A stretch of DNA of 64,000 bases, from the NCBI GenBank assembly GCA_036365455.1, contig JAWQUS010000020.1:5181001-5245000 (forward strand). The letters are read 5' to 3'. Source of the DNA: Macrosoma leucophasiata. Taxonomy: Eukaryota > Arthropoda > Insecta > Lepidoptera > Hedylidae. A program made the position numbers and the translations under genes. Shown here piece by piece: positions 1 through 11,680 of this stretch. The notes below the pieces were generated by a model, which saw only the letters and a program-made list of their open reading frames with translations, did no database searches and was not told where the DNA came from. The stretch's first letter is position 1; the number at the start of each line of letters is the position of its first letter.

Positions 1-61
1 ATGCATCGTCGTAGAGCATGGGTCACTCCGTAAGCCGTGCAAACTCCCATTTCGCCTACGG
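1..61 (-). CDS. AOX: Aldehyde oxidase exon 15, truncated by window edge
   Basis: Acceptor CTTACAG. Encodes SVGEMGVCTAYGVTHALRR. The Glu of GEMG sits where the family's catalytic base is found. The exon runs off the left edge. Confidence 0.85.
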
Positions 62-3000
62 CTGTAAGTGAAAAAGCCACATAAAGAAGACTTACGTGAT
101 CGACAACGTGACGTGATCAGAAGGCTGATAACGTGAAGCCTTAGAAGAATAAGGCTAATTCTATGCGTGAAGCGTCAACCAAACGTTTCTACACACCTAG
201 CGTTTTGACTCCAAACTCCAAATGAAAGTCAATTAAACATCCTCCGTATTTCCACAAATAAATTAATTGAGATAAATATCGACGTAAAACTACTTATTTC
301 ATGAATATAACGATTTAAAAAATAATATTAATTTCATAAATAATTTCAAATATGACGTGATTTGCAATACGTTTAGAAATTTATTTAAAAAAATCTTCAA
401 ATCTTGAAAGCCGAGTCAATCTTGAAAGTGTGCAACACAGAGAATGCTCTACGAACTCGAAATGCCGATTGCCTCTTTTCTAAGTTGGATGTGTACGGAA
501 TATTCTTGGATATCTAGGTAGAAAGTTTTGAAAGCTTTTAAAGATTGCCTACCTATCGAAGTAGGTATAATAAACTTACATTTTGAACCCAAAATTCCTG
601 TTGGATTTTTGGTATTGTATTGAAATTTAATTCTGTAATCCACGGGAATGTCCTTAGCTTCGTAGATTTCGTAATTGATGTTGCGATTCGTTAACAGCTT
701 TCCTGTAGTTGTGTTATAGACGAATTTCTCCATTGTGAAGTAACTCAAACCCATTAGGTGTGCTCCTTCTATCTGTGTAGATTTATATCCTGTTTTTTTA
801 TATAATAAAGGTGGCAAACAAGTACGCAATAAATTAATCACGCATTTGAATGCGCATATCTTTTCAGCCTATGTTAATGCGCTAACTCGTCAGTTGGTAG
901 TGCCTGAGCCTTCAGAGCTGTAATGTACCTATGGCCCTGTATTAACTATCACTGAGATAAAACAGCTAAGGTCTCAGGCGTAGCAACGCATCTGCATTTT
1001 GACCTTGGTCTTCGTGTGGGTGTGTCTATAGGCTGCAGTCATCATTTAACATCAATGTGAACTGCATGCTTGTTTGCCATTTTCATTACATAAAAAAAAA
1101 TAAGTTCATGATTAAGGGTATTTAAAATGACGAAGCAAAACGTTAAACCACTGAAAGCGTTTGCTAAAATTGTTAAGGTAGGTACTAACCTGTCCGATAT
1201 CAATCTTTGGACTAATGCTCAAACCAACATCCTCTAAGATATCAGTTCTTGTGATTTGAAACTTTCCTGTTATTACATCTAAAATTACTTCAGTGAACGC
1301 AACAGCGAAAATATTGTAACTCTTTAAATTCGGATCAAATTCCGATGTTGAATATAAGGTCGACAAAGGTATTTGTTCATCAGCGGCTCTCTCAATTAAC
1401 TCTGCCCAAGTAGCATTTTTCAATTCATCTTTCACCGGTTGCAACCGCTCATTCAGTACTTTGCAGCAATTAATTACTGCATAGCAAATTGTTTCAGAAG
1501 CAAAACTACCGGCAGTAGCTATATTATTAGCAGAAACAAATGAGTAGTAAGGTACGATCTTTACATAGTCCACGGGTATGCCTAATTCATACGCACACAC
1601 TTGTGATGCTTTTGTATTAATTCCTTGTCCCATTTCTATACCCGCAGTTGCTAATGTAACTGAGCCGTCTTTTCGATAAATTGATACTAGGACGTTGTAT
1701 GTGCCAAGGTATTTTAAAGGGAATGACATTAAACTTGTGCTTATTGCTTTCTTCATCCATCTGTTCCCTTCATTGTATTTTTTAATTTCTTGAACACGTG
1801 CATCGTAATTTGCGTCTTTCTTTAATGTGTCTATTAGTAGTGGCAGATTGTTGTCTTCGGTTCTCATATTTAATAATCGGACCTCAATTGAATCTTTTTG
1901 TACAACGTAAGCTATGTGCTCCATTATGTGTTCTATACATGCTATACCTTCGCTTGTACCTTTAAATAAAATAAACGTGTGTGAAAATAGTTATTTTAGA
2001 GGGCACTGAACTTTTACTGCAGGCAAAATGAATGATGAAGAAGAAATGTTTAGCTCAGGAAGCAGCTGATTTTTTGTCGCAAAATATTGGTAAAATGACC
2101 TTTTAAAGTTAGGAACGTGTGTCAAAAATCAATTATGTACAGTGACAGTGCTCATCAAGATATATGCACATCGAACCTATGAATGTGACAATCGGCTAGT
2201 TTCGGCTTTATAGAGCGTTATCTCTGCTGCACACTGCCTACGTAAGCAGCCGTAGTCCGGTATTGGTCAAAACTTGATCAAATTGGTCCACAGATGTCAA
2301 ATAGGTTTAAGAGAAAGATAGAGATAGGCAAAGAGATAACGCTCTACAGATAAGACGACGTCTCTTCCTGAGGTCGATGTGCATTATTTCTTGTTGGATA
2401 CTGTAAGTAACGTGTGTGACTATCATATTAAGTACTCCTATTGGCAATTCTTAGGGTCACTTATTCGTAGGGCTTCATTTTATTGCTCACATTTTTGGTA
2501 AACGGAATACTCACCAGGTGCTCGACAGTTGGTATTTGAAGCATGATCTGTGAGGACAGTAGCCATTGCTAGTTTAAAATAATCGGTATTGTAGCAGTTC
2601 ATGAATCCTCCAATAGTATTATGGAGCACATCCTCGTTTGCTGAACATCCAGCATCTTCAAGAAGTAGTGCCTCCAGATATTGTATTTTGCCATCGTCAT
2701 CTACACCTGCCTGTAGTTCATTGCATTCTAATGAGTTTGCAAGTAGTGTTAACTTGAAAGATGACATAGTATTTTCATTCAAGTAGGATGTATCTTTTAT
2801 GTATTAGGCTTTAATGAAGGTGCCAAACAAGCATGCAGTTCACATAGATGTTTAGTGATGATTGCAGCCTATAGATATCTACACAAAAACCAACGGTCAA
2901 AATGCAGAAATGCAGTTGCGGCGCTACCCCTGACACCATAGTTGTTATGTCTCTGTGATAGTTATTACGGGGCCATACATTACCATCTAACCGGAACATG

Positions 3001-6000
3001 CCCTCGAGCTCCTACACTTGGAACTCTATTGCCTATGGAGCCTTCTTTTTGGCAGTCTTCCATCGACGACTCAAAAAACTGTGCCAACTGTTTCGATGGG
3101 ATTTCTTTTCTGGAGAAATGCAGTCAAATATCAATGAAATACACATACTTCATACTCGCAATGGGCAGGTAATCGAGCACCAGCTATGGTCATGTTTGTA
3201 TCCATGGGCAAAATAAATCGGCACGGACGGTTCATCTTCTTGGCTACTAGGGCACAGGCTGCAGCCACTTGCGACGTGCGAGTAATCTTGCCACCGAATG
3301 CTCCCCCCAGACGGCGCGTTATGACTTGTATGCTGAACAGAAAATAGGTACTGCTTTGAGTAAAAGTTAATTAGTATATATTGTTAGCATTCTTCCATCC
3401 TTTGTATCAATCTTGTTGATTTTCGCCATACCTGTAAGGTTATTTTAAGGTGGAATACCTGCGTCTTGGACGAGACAGCGGACGATATTGAGTTTGTCCT
3501 CTCCATTAAAAGCGTTCTGATTGCCATATTTAGTTGCCTAGGTATAAATGGGAACATACCTACTCCAAAAATACACTTGCGAGCTTTACACTGCTATCAC
3601 ATAAACTGGGGTTGTTTAATCATGTGCTATTATTGTTTTATTAATATTGTTACGCTAGTTTAAGTGATTCCAGTTTAAAGCTCATAAGTGTATAATAATT
3701 TCCAGAATTATGTTTCGATCCATTTAAACCTTTACGCCTTTATTCATAAACGTATTTTAGCTAAAGTGTTGTTAATCTCTCCTTTGTCTTTTTGTATCCT
3801 GCACATTTGACAATGCAACTGACAAAGACAAAGCATTCTATAGCTAAAACGTATCTAATGTACGTTTATGAATAATGGGATAAGTCCGTGAAAAAATTGA
3901 TAAATTATTTTAGAAGTATTAAATTACTCGCTTAGCTGCATGTCCAGACACTGGGAAATCGCCAGTTGAACCATGGCACTCCACTGTGTTGCTGCGTGCA
4001 CTTCCAGGCCTTCGTCAACAGGGAGAACTATACAGGTCAAAGGCTCCATATAGTAGTGGTACTGTGTCCCAATATCGTAAATTCCTTTAACTACTTTCTT
4101 CACATCATTTCCTCTTCCTTTTGGTGTTATTTTAAACGGACTAGCTACGATTCGCTCACTGTATTTCCTTGCTTCGTTTATAGTTAACACTGGTGGACTA
4201 TTTGTTACATTTTTATAAGTCACTTTAACTTTTTTAGCAGCTTCTGCAGCTAAATACTCAGTGTCAGCCACTATTATAGCGATTGGTTGACCATAAAATT
4301 TAATATTTGTGCCGGCAAGAATTTCTTCGTCATATGACTGAGTTTCGAATGGCACATAAATAAATGAATTCTTGCCGGGAATGTCCTCTGCTGTGTATAA
4401 CTCTAAGACGCCGCTTAAATTCTGCAAAATATCATAAATATAGTAGCTGTAATTTCCGGCCCAGAGGCATAACACCTTAGGCCTCAGGAGTGGTAACGCA
4501 TTTGCATTTTGACCTTGGTCTTTGTGTGGGTGTCTATAGGCTGCAGTCATCACTTAACATCAATGTGAACTGCATGCTTGTTTGCCACTTCAATTACATA
4601 AAAAAAAAAGAAAAAAAGCTATTGATTAAAATAGATTGACGATATAAAGGTTCAAATTTCAAGAATCTGATGATACCTTCCTATAAACTGAAATCGTAAT
4701 TGACTTTTAATTATATAATAGATTAAATATTATACACAAGCTAACCCTACTAGTTTCTCAAACTTTCTAACTATTGCTTTCCAACAATTAAAAAAAAAAA
4801 TTTTTTTATCCCTAGAAAATTAGAAAATAGCATTGCTTCAGACCAGGCCATGTTTTTAGGTAGTTTGAAAGAAGAAAAGAATAGCTTAATGGAAGAAATA
4901 CTCGTAGTACCACCAGTTATTTGCAGGTATAATTTTATAATAATAACAAATATATACGAGTATAATTGACTACATGGTATACAAGTAAAGTTAAATTACA
5001 TGACACTCCCTAGTACCTTATATTCTTTTATATTTTGCTTAGAAAGCTTAGTTCTTATCTTTTTTTCAAATGGAATATTTTTGACGTATTTACTCACAAA
5101 AGCATCAGAAGCGTCAATGTTATCGACATCGCCGTTGTGGACAGTCGATAGAACAAATGCTGCAAAAACTTCTTGCGGTAGAGGTGGCAAATCATTAGTG
5201 TACTTCGCCTCCCCTGAGCATTGTATAAGTGCCTCAAGCTTCGTTATAGGCTGGTTTAAGGGGTAAAGACTTGGATTCGTCGGATAATCTTGGATGCCTT
5301 GCGATAGAGGACGATTAATTTCACTAGCTCCTGATAGGTATCGTCCGGTGAATTGAGCAGATGGGGTAATGCTTAGGATGAACTGAAAGATTATTATATA
5401 TTTGAGTAAATATGTGGTCTTAATATAACCACAATGGTAATTTAAGTATTTGCGCAGATTGGTAATATATTCGAAAAACTTCCTTCATCTACACTTTTGT
5501 TGTAAAATTTGATATTTCAAGAACTACTTTAAGTATGAGTTACAATACCGCGCGGCTCGACAACGTAATAGTTTTCGAGCTTGTTAACGTCTTTGATTCT
5601 TCTCGCTGCTTAAGAGAGCAATAGTGATAGTCAAACTGATAATATTACATTTACAGGTATTAAAGCTTTACATATAAGCAAATTATCATAGGCGGCAGAA
5701 AACGACAGGAATAAAGCAAAGACGATGTATGTATGTATGTATCTTCACGCCAGGTCCCTAACGGGGTAGGCAGAGAGTGTAGAGCGGCAGATATCCCGGT
5801 CCTGACATACCTCTCGTGCCTCATCTACCTTCATCATTCTCTTCATACAAGCACGCCAATTCCTAAGACTTTTGACCCCACCATCAGACGACGATGATGA
5901 GACCAAAAGCAATTCAGGCGGTCGAGCCGCAGTGGAATCAAATATTAAATTTGTAGTATATCTAAATTTACAGCAAAATAAAGATTCGATGACAAATTCC

Positions 6001-9000
6001 CTTTAGTTTTAAATACGTGAAATTTTCTTCACATAAAAAACATCACAGATATTACACCCATCAGTTATTACAACATCAAATAAAAAATTCTGACTGAGGA
6101 AAGGATGTCGCATTTTTTACTGACACAGGATTACTATTATGTATTACTTTTTTTTCTTTCAATGAATAAGAGAGATTTGTTGGACTCACTCTATAAAATA
6201 GACCAATAGCTAATTTCTTTCTACATTCGGGTGACGGTTCTGGTGGATTAACCTCAGGGTTTACTTCTCTGTTGAGACTTCGTATCGCACCTCGAAGAGT
6301 GTTATTATTATATACGTTCTTTCCTGTTAATAACTTTTCAGTTTGTTGAGCATGGTTGAATTCTGCTGATATGTTACCGTATACAATTCTTGCATTTTCT
6401 ATTATATTTGAGCCGTTGATTTTCAAAAGAAATCCTGCGTTGACTATAGCTAATGCGTTTTGGTTACGTGGAGCTATCTGGAAATTGTAACAGTTCTGGA
6501 TATGTTATAAAAGTAAGTAAATTGATGCACAATGGATTTTAAGTGTTTAAAATAAGAATCACAAAAAAGCAGGTATAAGATGCACAAAATTTCCAAAAAC
6601 GAATGTCTAAAAGGACATATGTATTTTTCACCTTAAATCTTCTGAAAGTGTAGGAGCTGTTTAAAGGTGGCAGTTTTAAATTAAAAATTAAGACACCTTG
6701 CATATTGTATTGCAGAAAGTCGAGTAGAGATAAAGTTACTTTTTGACCACCGTTCTTAACTGAAAAATACAAAAGGATAAAAATGAAACTAATCAGAACT
6801 AGGAAAGTAAGTTTAATATATTTAGGTATCTAAGCCTGGGTTGCACCAAGATATTTGATAAAGTTCATTTCACATCCTTCTCTGACATATAGACTTCAAT
6901 CATTCCCAACTCTTTCGATTGATATATGTACCTACTTATCAAAAAAATATTAGCCAGAGTTGCACCACTTATTATGATTTCCATTACTTGTTTACCGGAA
7001 TAGATGTAACTATGATTAGCAATATTATAACTTACGCAACGTTACCGAAGCTCCGACGGCCTCAAAAAGTACAAAAACGTCGGACTGGTAACCAGGAATC
7101 TGATGCTTAAGCATTAGGTTACCAGCTAGTGTACCGATCTGCAAAAATATATATTTACATTTTAGAAAAAATCTGTTATAAAACTATTCTCAGCTATATG
7201 ATTAAACTATATATCACAAAACGATACCTCTCTAACTGGAATATGTGCGATAACTTCAAAATGTTTTGCAAATTCTTCCAAGTATATAAAGTCGATGTTA
7301 GTTTTTGCAGTATCACGGAATATTTTAATGCAATTCTGTAATGTGACGTTGGCTCCAAGAACTAAGTTCTGTTCAAAATAAAATAGTTTCAGTGACTCCA
7401 CCTCTCCAATATCAACCACAATATTAGGATATTCAAAATTTTCTATGATGCCTGAAAAGAAAATTATAATATCGTCGTGTCTGATTTTAAGTAGATTAGT
7501 TACCTACTCAATACAAGTAACGACAGTTGATTTCGTTTATAATTTTGGAAGTGGTTTCATCGTCATTGTTTGTGTGATTTCTATCTTTAATTAAAGTTTA
7601 AAGATTAGGCGAAAAATTTCCCTCACTATTTTGCAGACCTACCTTGTGAAGTGTTTCCATCAAGGAGCATATACGAATCTAAGCCGTATGTGTTGAGAAT
7701 TTGAAAAATTTGATCTTCATTAAAAACCTTGAAGTATTTCTCCTGTCCATAATCCAAGTAAATAATCCCACTGTCTTTGATATTATTTACATCACTTACA
7801 AGGCTCCAATCACTACCCATACTTGCATTTGAATATCTTTTACAATGCTTAGCTTTAGTGCAAACGTTTACATCTTCTATATCTCCGAGTTCTCCACATA
7901 ATTCTAAAGATGCGTCAGCTGCGAATGATTTGATCGTATCTAGTATTGGCCTATATCCTGTGCAACGACACTGATTACTGCCGAATGAGTCCTCTAGTTC
8001 AGCTTTGGTCATACCTTTGTCCTGAAGGCTGGTAAGAATAAAAAGATTGAACTTATTATTGATAGATTTCAATGTTTAGCAATTAAAACTAAGGAACTTA
8101 TAGAAATCATTGTTACAAGTGAAATTAATTAAATCTGCCTCAGAAGCCTAATGGCAGGCCACTACTATTATGTCAGAGATAACGGCGTATAATCTTTAAT
8201 CTCTGGTTATAGTGGTTTTTCCATTTTCTGGATGTTTCCCAGTACCTCGAAATTTAGTAATGTGCCCGAAGATGCCACCTGTAATATGGACCAAAACGTA
8301 ACCGGCGAATCATGGGTGTTTGCGTGTATGCTTGAATGCATGTACCTCTGCCTAGCTCTTCGGGGATTACAGGCGTGGTATTTTTTTTAAATATATCTAA
8401 TAAACTCAAGACAATAGATAGTAAATAACGCAATCGGAACTATGTACATAGTTTGTAGTGTGTATTGTAGGGCGTAGTATCTTACTAGAAATATTGCACA
8501 TGGATCTTAGGAAGGATACTTCGGCGTATTACGACTCTGTAGAGCGTTATCTCTTTCGCACCTTACGTAAGGGCTCTTTTTCTTTGAAAGAGCTCTAACT
8601 GACGTTTGCCGACCATTTTTATATTTTGGCCAATCCCAAACTATCAGTGCTTACGAGTATGTATGGAGTGTGCAGCAGAGATAACGCTCTACGAAATCGA
8701 ACCTAGCCGATTGTCTCTTTCGTAGGAGGCTCGATGTACAATAATTCTTGCTGGGCACTGTACTTCGCGTTTTCTATTTTCAAACTCATTTAATTTTTTT
8801 TTATTATGAAATGGAAGTGGCAAACAAGCATGCAGTTCACATTGATGTTAAGTGATGACTGCAGCCTAAAGACACTTACCTACACGAAGGCCAAGGTCAA
8901 AATGCAGATGCGTTACCACTCCTGAGGCCTAAGGTGTTATGCCTCTGTGCCGGAAATAACAGGGCCGTACAATATGTATTAAGCTAGGTTATTCTTTTCA

Positions 9001-11649
9001 ATGTAATTTACATCATTGTGATGATTTTATCTCACCTATATAGCTGCATAATCCAACCCGGAGTACAATATCCACATTGGCTGCCATGGAGCTCCGCCAT
9101 TTGCGTTTGTATTGGATGGTAGCCGGCATTGCGGTCACCGATGCCCTCAACTGTTGTTATTTCCCAACCGTGACAAGAAAATACTAGAACCAAACACTAT
9201 TAAAATATGTATTTCATTATATTTTTTTCGTTAAAAACATAAATTGTATTTACGTAGGAATTTAATTGCTGGTAATATCAAAACTGATAGCACGTTGGAA
9301 TATTTTTTTAAGAAAGAAAGAAAGAAATAGTTTATTTTTTGACACACACAATCATAGAGTTACTCGGCCCACTTACCTTACTCGGGCTCCGGTGGCGGAC
9401 CGGAGGGGAGTATAGCCATAGCGTTTATTGCCGATACAAAACAGTCTGTCATTTTTAGCAGAGGGAAATGCGTGCGACAGACACGCACACTACAAAAATC
9501 GTCTATTACTACGAAACTCACACCTTGATTTTAACAAAATACAGAAACAATTTCACGCACACATTTAAACATCTAGGCGACAGGTATAGGCCCATTTGGG
9601 CTTGTACTTTGACAGAGGGGAAAGCCTGCATATGGCTACTCCCCTCCGGTGTTGTTCTATGCGCACAATAGATCACTAAATACCTAAATAAACAATAATA
9701 AAAAATTAAGAGAACAAAAAAAAACATAATAATAAAAACAGAGAAGACAACTTAACACAACGGTATGATGCATGTGTGAGTCCAAAAATATAGTACCCAT
9801 CTGATTGGCACTACAGCGCTGGTGTTCTGATGGGACCACCGTAAGTGGCTTTGCGAACTACAAGCCGCCCAACTACACAAAACATCCATGCATACTAATC
9901 TTCTTCTTCTTCCGTGCCGTTATATCCCATTTCTCTTGGGGTCAGCCCTCCTAATCTTATTTCGCCACTCAGGGCGTAATTGTGTCATTTCGGGTTCAAG
10001 TCCCCTCGTCCTCATCTTTTTTTATGATCCCCATCCAGGTCATTGGCGGGCGTCCTCGACCTCTACTTGGTTCTGCAATTTCAAGAACCTCTCTGGTCAT
10101 ATGGTTAGGCTCTCTTCGCATAATGTGACCGTATCAGCGTAAGCGATTCTCCTGCAGCTTATCCACAATGTTGGCGACTTTAAATGTACCTCTTATGTAG
10201 TTGTTTCTGACCTTGTTTTGCATATTAATGTTATATTTATATACAATGTTACGTAATATAACATAAATAAATATTAGTTAGTACCTACATATTTATGATT
10301 CACTTCGGTAACTTAGGTCCATTTTTTCATTCAGCCTTTTCTACAAATATTGCCTGAGCCAAAAACTAAAATGGATAAAATATTTATTTTGTTTTATTTG
10401 GTGGGTATTCTCCACTAAGTAGGTAGGTTTCTTTAATTAAAAAGGGCATAGAAATTAAAGATCGTACTTTCTCGTGTGCTCTTTTGTTTATAAATTACTT
10501 AAAATGTGTTTGTAAATCTCTATTTACGTCCACTAGGATCCCTTAGCCTGATCTTAAGTACTAGTGTGTATTGTGCTCAAAACCGTGCTCAGGGGATTCT
10601 GAAGAACGTCTGAGTTCACTAGGATTACCTGGGGGATCAGGCTAGGTGATCCTGGTGGACGTTACCATGAGAATCCCATTAAAAACCCTTTGTATCAAAA
10701 CAAGGTCTATGTTTATAGACGGCGGGTAGCTTTCCAATTTTAAATGGTGTAGAGTAAATACTTAGACACCTTTTGTAAAATGTTTGTAAAAATAAAATTA
10801 GGAAGAAAATAAATAAAAAAGATGGCTATACGTACAGAGTTAACTGAGAAAGTGTGTAGTTCCCCGGTGGTATAATTGTAGGCGCGGACCGTAACAATGC
10901 ATATGCCGCAGCCTCCGATACGGCACAACACTTTCGTGCCCGACAGGTGGAGATAGTTTCGGATGTAGTCATTCAGAGATGTGTAACGAGGGATACTATT
11001 TGATACTGCAAGAAGAATGTTGTTTTATTCACGAAAGTAAAATACATTTGTACGAATCATAGAGCAACACGGGCCACCGGTAGACGCGGCGGACCGGAGG
11101 GAAGTAGCCAATGCGTTCATTACCGATGCAAAACAGTCTGTAGCGTGGGACCACTTGGGCTTGTACTTTGACCAGAGAATATGTAATAATACTACGTTTA
11201 GAATGGACACTTCGATGTCCCGCACGATTTCCCCGCCAGACCCAACCGCCTCCCCTCTTAAGGGCGACATTTGGTATTCTCTACGTGCTACGCACATGGG
11301 TGCACGTGTAAATAAAAGTATATACGTCACTGTTTGAAGTCTGTGTAATAGAGACCAAATTAAGCGTTTGTATGGAATTTTGGCGCAGTATCCGCGGTGT
11401 GTTTGGAACAGAGGGGAAAGCCTGCATATGTCTACTCCCCTGCGGTCCGCCGCGGCCGGTGGCCCGTGTTGCTCCATGGCACGAATAATATCGGTGAGAT
11501 ACCTACTACATCTCAGATTTTTTTAATAAAAAGGTTATGAAATTAAATGATTAATTTTACTTTTTTATATCATCAGTTTAATTATTATTGGAAGAAAAAT
11601 ATTTACCTTCACATAATATTCCATTGACAGTGAACTTTATACGAGACAT
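1..11649 (-). CDS. AOX: Aldehyde oxidase / xanthine dehydrogenase-family molybdo-flavoenzyme, 15 exons, 3' end cut by window edge
   Basis: Cytosolic enzymes of this family oxidise aldehydes or purines using two [2Fe-2S] clusters, FAD and a molybdopterin cofactor. Exons on the minus strand: 11607-11649, 10836-11005, 9036-9196, 7643-8028, 7228-7451, 7036-7138, 6632-6759, 6190-6477, 5098-5382, 3928-4421, 3149-3332, 2515-2710, 1190-1959, 580-772, 1-61. They join in phase for about 1,229 codons with no stop; the family is usually about 1,270-1,340 residues. Visible signatures: Cys42/47/50/72 for the first cluster, Cys112/115/145/147 (QCGYC, CRCTGYRP) for the second, LLDGNTSQG and TLAGNL for FAD, GGAFGGK and EMGQG for the molybdenum site, and a GEMG glutamate near residue 1212 at the position of the catalytic base. 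The tail reads GEMGVC, not the GEPPL usual in xanthine dehydrogenase, so I favour aldehyde oxidase. The substrate, including any role in odour breakdown, cannot be read from sequence. Confidence 0.93.
580..772 (-). CDS. AOX: Aldehyde oxidase exon 14
   Basis: Encodes IEGAHLMGLSYFTMEKFVYN to NPTGILGSK. Acceptor CTACACAG, donor GTAAGT after a one-base codon start. Confidence 0.93.
915..1100 (+). repeat. R-family repeat, 5'-truncated
   Basis: Ends TTGTTTGCCA then CATTACATAAAAAAAAA. Lies in an aldehyde oxidase intron. Confidence 0.8.
1190..1959 (-). CDS. AOX: Aldehyde oxidase exon 13
   Basis: Largest exon in the window part. Encodes GTSEGIACIEHIMEHIAY to SPKIDIGQ, with AGIEMGQGINTK near residues 994-1005, a cofactor-binding loop. 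Donor GTTAGT. Confidence 0.95.
2138..2405. mobile_element. MITE-A copy
   Basis: Ends TACAGTG and CTTGTTGGATACTGTA, with inner inverted repeats around AGAGCGTTATCTCT and GAGATAACGCTCT. Shares these with copies at 8.5, 27.5 and 52.8 kb. Confidence 0.8.
2515..2710 (-). CDS. AOX: Aldehyde oxidase exon 12
   Basis: Encodes AGVDDDGKIQYLEALLLEDA to NTNCRAPG. Acceptor CTACAG, donor GTGAGT. The neighbouring AG four bases downstream would give an immediate stop. Confidence 0.92.
2815..3000 (-). repeat. R-family repeat, variant subfamily, truncated
   Basis: Carries GCCAAACAAGCATGCAGTTC at the left and TTACGGGGCCATACATTACC at the right, the latter a subfamily form. Confidence 0.8.
3149..3332 (-). CDS. 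AOX: Aldehyde oxidase exon 11 (molybdopterin site)
   Basis: Encodes IQVITRRLGGAFGGKITRT and NRPCRFILPMDTNM. GGAFGGK is the conserved molybdopterin-contact loop. Acceptor TGTTCAG, donor GTATGT. Confidence 0.94.
3738..3879. mobile_element. MITE-C copy
   Basis: Inverted ends TTATTCATAAACGTATTTTA and ACGTTTATGAATAA. A longer copy lies at 59249-59428. Confidence 0.75.
3928..4421 (-). CDS. AOX: Aldehyde oxidase exon 10 (molybdenum domain)
   Basis: Encodes NLSGVLELYTAEDIPGKNSF to QCLDMQLS, including YHYYMEPLTCIV and EVHAATQW, which match the substrate-channel region of the family. Acceptor TTTTGCAG, donor GTAATT. Confidence 0.94.
4440..4612 (+). repeat. R-family repeat, 5'-truncated
   Basis: From TAATTTCCGGCCCAGAGGCA to the A-rich end. 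Confidence 0.8.
5098..5382 (-). CDS. AOX: Aldehyde oxidase exon 9 (FAD to molybdenum domain link)
   Basis: Encodes FILSITPSAQFTGRYLSGAS, then KLEALIQCSGEAKYTNDLPP at the entrance to the molybdenum domain. Ends DASDAF before a GTGAGT donor. Confidence 0.93.
5725..5905. repeat. Interspersed repeat fragment, unclassified
   Basis: Contains CTTCACGCCAGGTCCCTAAC and GGTAGGCAGAGAG, which recur in part at 13480-13560 and, inverted, at 20960-21030. Possibly a LINE 3' piece. Confidence 0.4.
6190..6477 (-). CDS. AOX: Aldehyde oxidase exon 8
   Basis: Encodes IAPRNQNALAIVNAGFLL to AIGLFYR. Reading on past 6190 reaches a stop, but the consensus donor GTGAGT after LFYR joins exon 9 (FILSITPSAQF) in phase and restores family-like sequence. 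Confidence 0.92.
6632..6759 (-). CDS. AOX: Aldehyde oxidase exon 7 (FAD domain)
   Basis: Encodes KNGGQKVTLSLLDFLQYN and LPPLNSSYTFRRFK. Acceptor TTTTTCAG, donor GTGAAA. Its phase is fixed by the split codon shared with exon 6. Confidence 0.88.
6832..6905. repeat. MITE-D fragment
   Basis: AGCCTGGGTTGCACCAAGAT matches one end of the full copy at 13307-13448. Confidence 0.6.
7036..7138 (-). CDS. AOX: Aldehyde oxidase exon 6 (FAD domain)
   Basis: Encodes IGTLAGNLMLKHQIPGYQSD and VFVLFEAVGASVTL. TLAGNL is a flavin-contacting motif of the family. Acceptor TTTTTGCAG, donor GTAAGT. Confidence 0.92.
7228..7451 (-). CDS. AOX: Aldehyde oxidase exon 5 (FAD domain)
   Basis: Encodes IIENFEYPNIVVDIGEVESL through HIPVRE. 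Acceptor TTTTCAG, donor GTATCG. Phase matches exons 4 and 6. Confidence 0.9.
7643..8028 (-). CDS. AOX: Aldehyde oxidase exon 4
   Basis: Carries NQCRCTGYRPILDTIKSFA (Cys145, Cys147) and then a variable linker leading to LLDGNTSQ, the start of the FAD-binding domain. Donor GTAGGT. Confidence 0.93.
8275..8388 (+). repeat. SINE family 1 fragment (tail part)
   Basis: Matches the tail half of the SINE at 26818-27085 (ACGTAACCGGCGAATCATGG, GATTACAGGCGTG); the tRNA-like head is missing. Confidence 0.65.
8467..8763. mobile_element. MITE-A copy
   Basis: Inner AGAGCGTTATCTCTTTCGCA and CAGAGATAACGCTCTACG pair. Right end TTCTTGCTGGGCACTGTA. Confidence 0.8.
8805..8978 (-). repeat. R-family repeat, 5'-truncated
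   Basis: T-run then GGAAGTGGCAAACAAGCATG up to GGGCCGTACA. Confidence 0.8.
9036..9196 (-). CDS. AOX: Aldehyde oxidase exon 3
   Basis: Starts CLVLVFSCHGWEITTVEGIG and supplies Cys72, the fourth ligand of the first cluster. Includes QCGYCTPG (Cys112, Cys115) of the second. Of two AG choices, ATAG before TGT TTG is the one that keeps phase. Confidence 0.92.
9354..9660. mobile_element. MITE-B copy
   Basis: Left GGACCGGAGGGGAGTATAGC and right GGCTACTCCCCTCCGG are inverted. The middle reads CTTTGACAGAGGGGAAAGCC without the insert found at 11059-11477. Confidence 0.75.
9893..10200. repeat. Probable LINE-like fragment
   Basis: Contains TCCCATTTCTCTTGGGGTCA and GGCGGGCGTCCTCGACCTCT, which look like a worn LINE 3' region rather than host sequence. 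Not confirmed. Confidence 0.35.
10836..11005 (-). CDS. AOX: Aldehyde oxidase exon 2 (first 2Fe-2S cluster)
   Basis: Acceptor TTCTTGCAG, donor GTACGT. Contains VLCRIGGCGICIVTV with Cys42, Cys47 and Cys50. Ile44 sits where many relatives have Glu. Confidence 0.93.
11059..11477. mobile_element. MITE-B copy with an inner insert
   Basis: Ends ATAGAGCAACACGGGCCACC and GGTGGCCCGTGTTGCTCCAT are inverted repeats of about 55 bases. An extra module (about 11171-11400), also found alone at 43586-43815, interrupts it. Lies in the first aldehyde oxidase intron. Confidence 0.85.
11607..11649 (-). CDS. AOX: Aldehyde oxidase exon 1 (start codon)
   Basis: Encodes MSRIKFTVNGILCE plus one base, then a GTAAAT donor. 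The ATG is chosen because the peptide matches the start of the family's N-terminal ferredoxin-like domain and joins exon 2 in phase. Confidence 0.9.
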
Positions 11650-11680
11650 AATGCCGTACTAATAATACGGCTCACGATCT

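Noticed and set aside
2601..2786. Plus-strand frames opposite aldehyde oxidase exons (for example here and at 5000-5266)
   Set aside because: They are shadows of well-supported minus-strand exons.
1..11649. Aldehyde oxidase as a pseudogene
   Set aside because: Open frames run on into introns and seem to stop early, but with GT-AG splicing all 15 exons join in phase without a stop.
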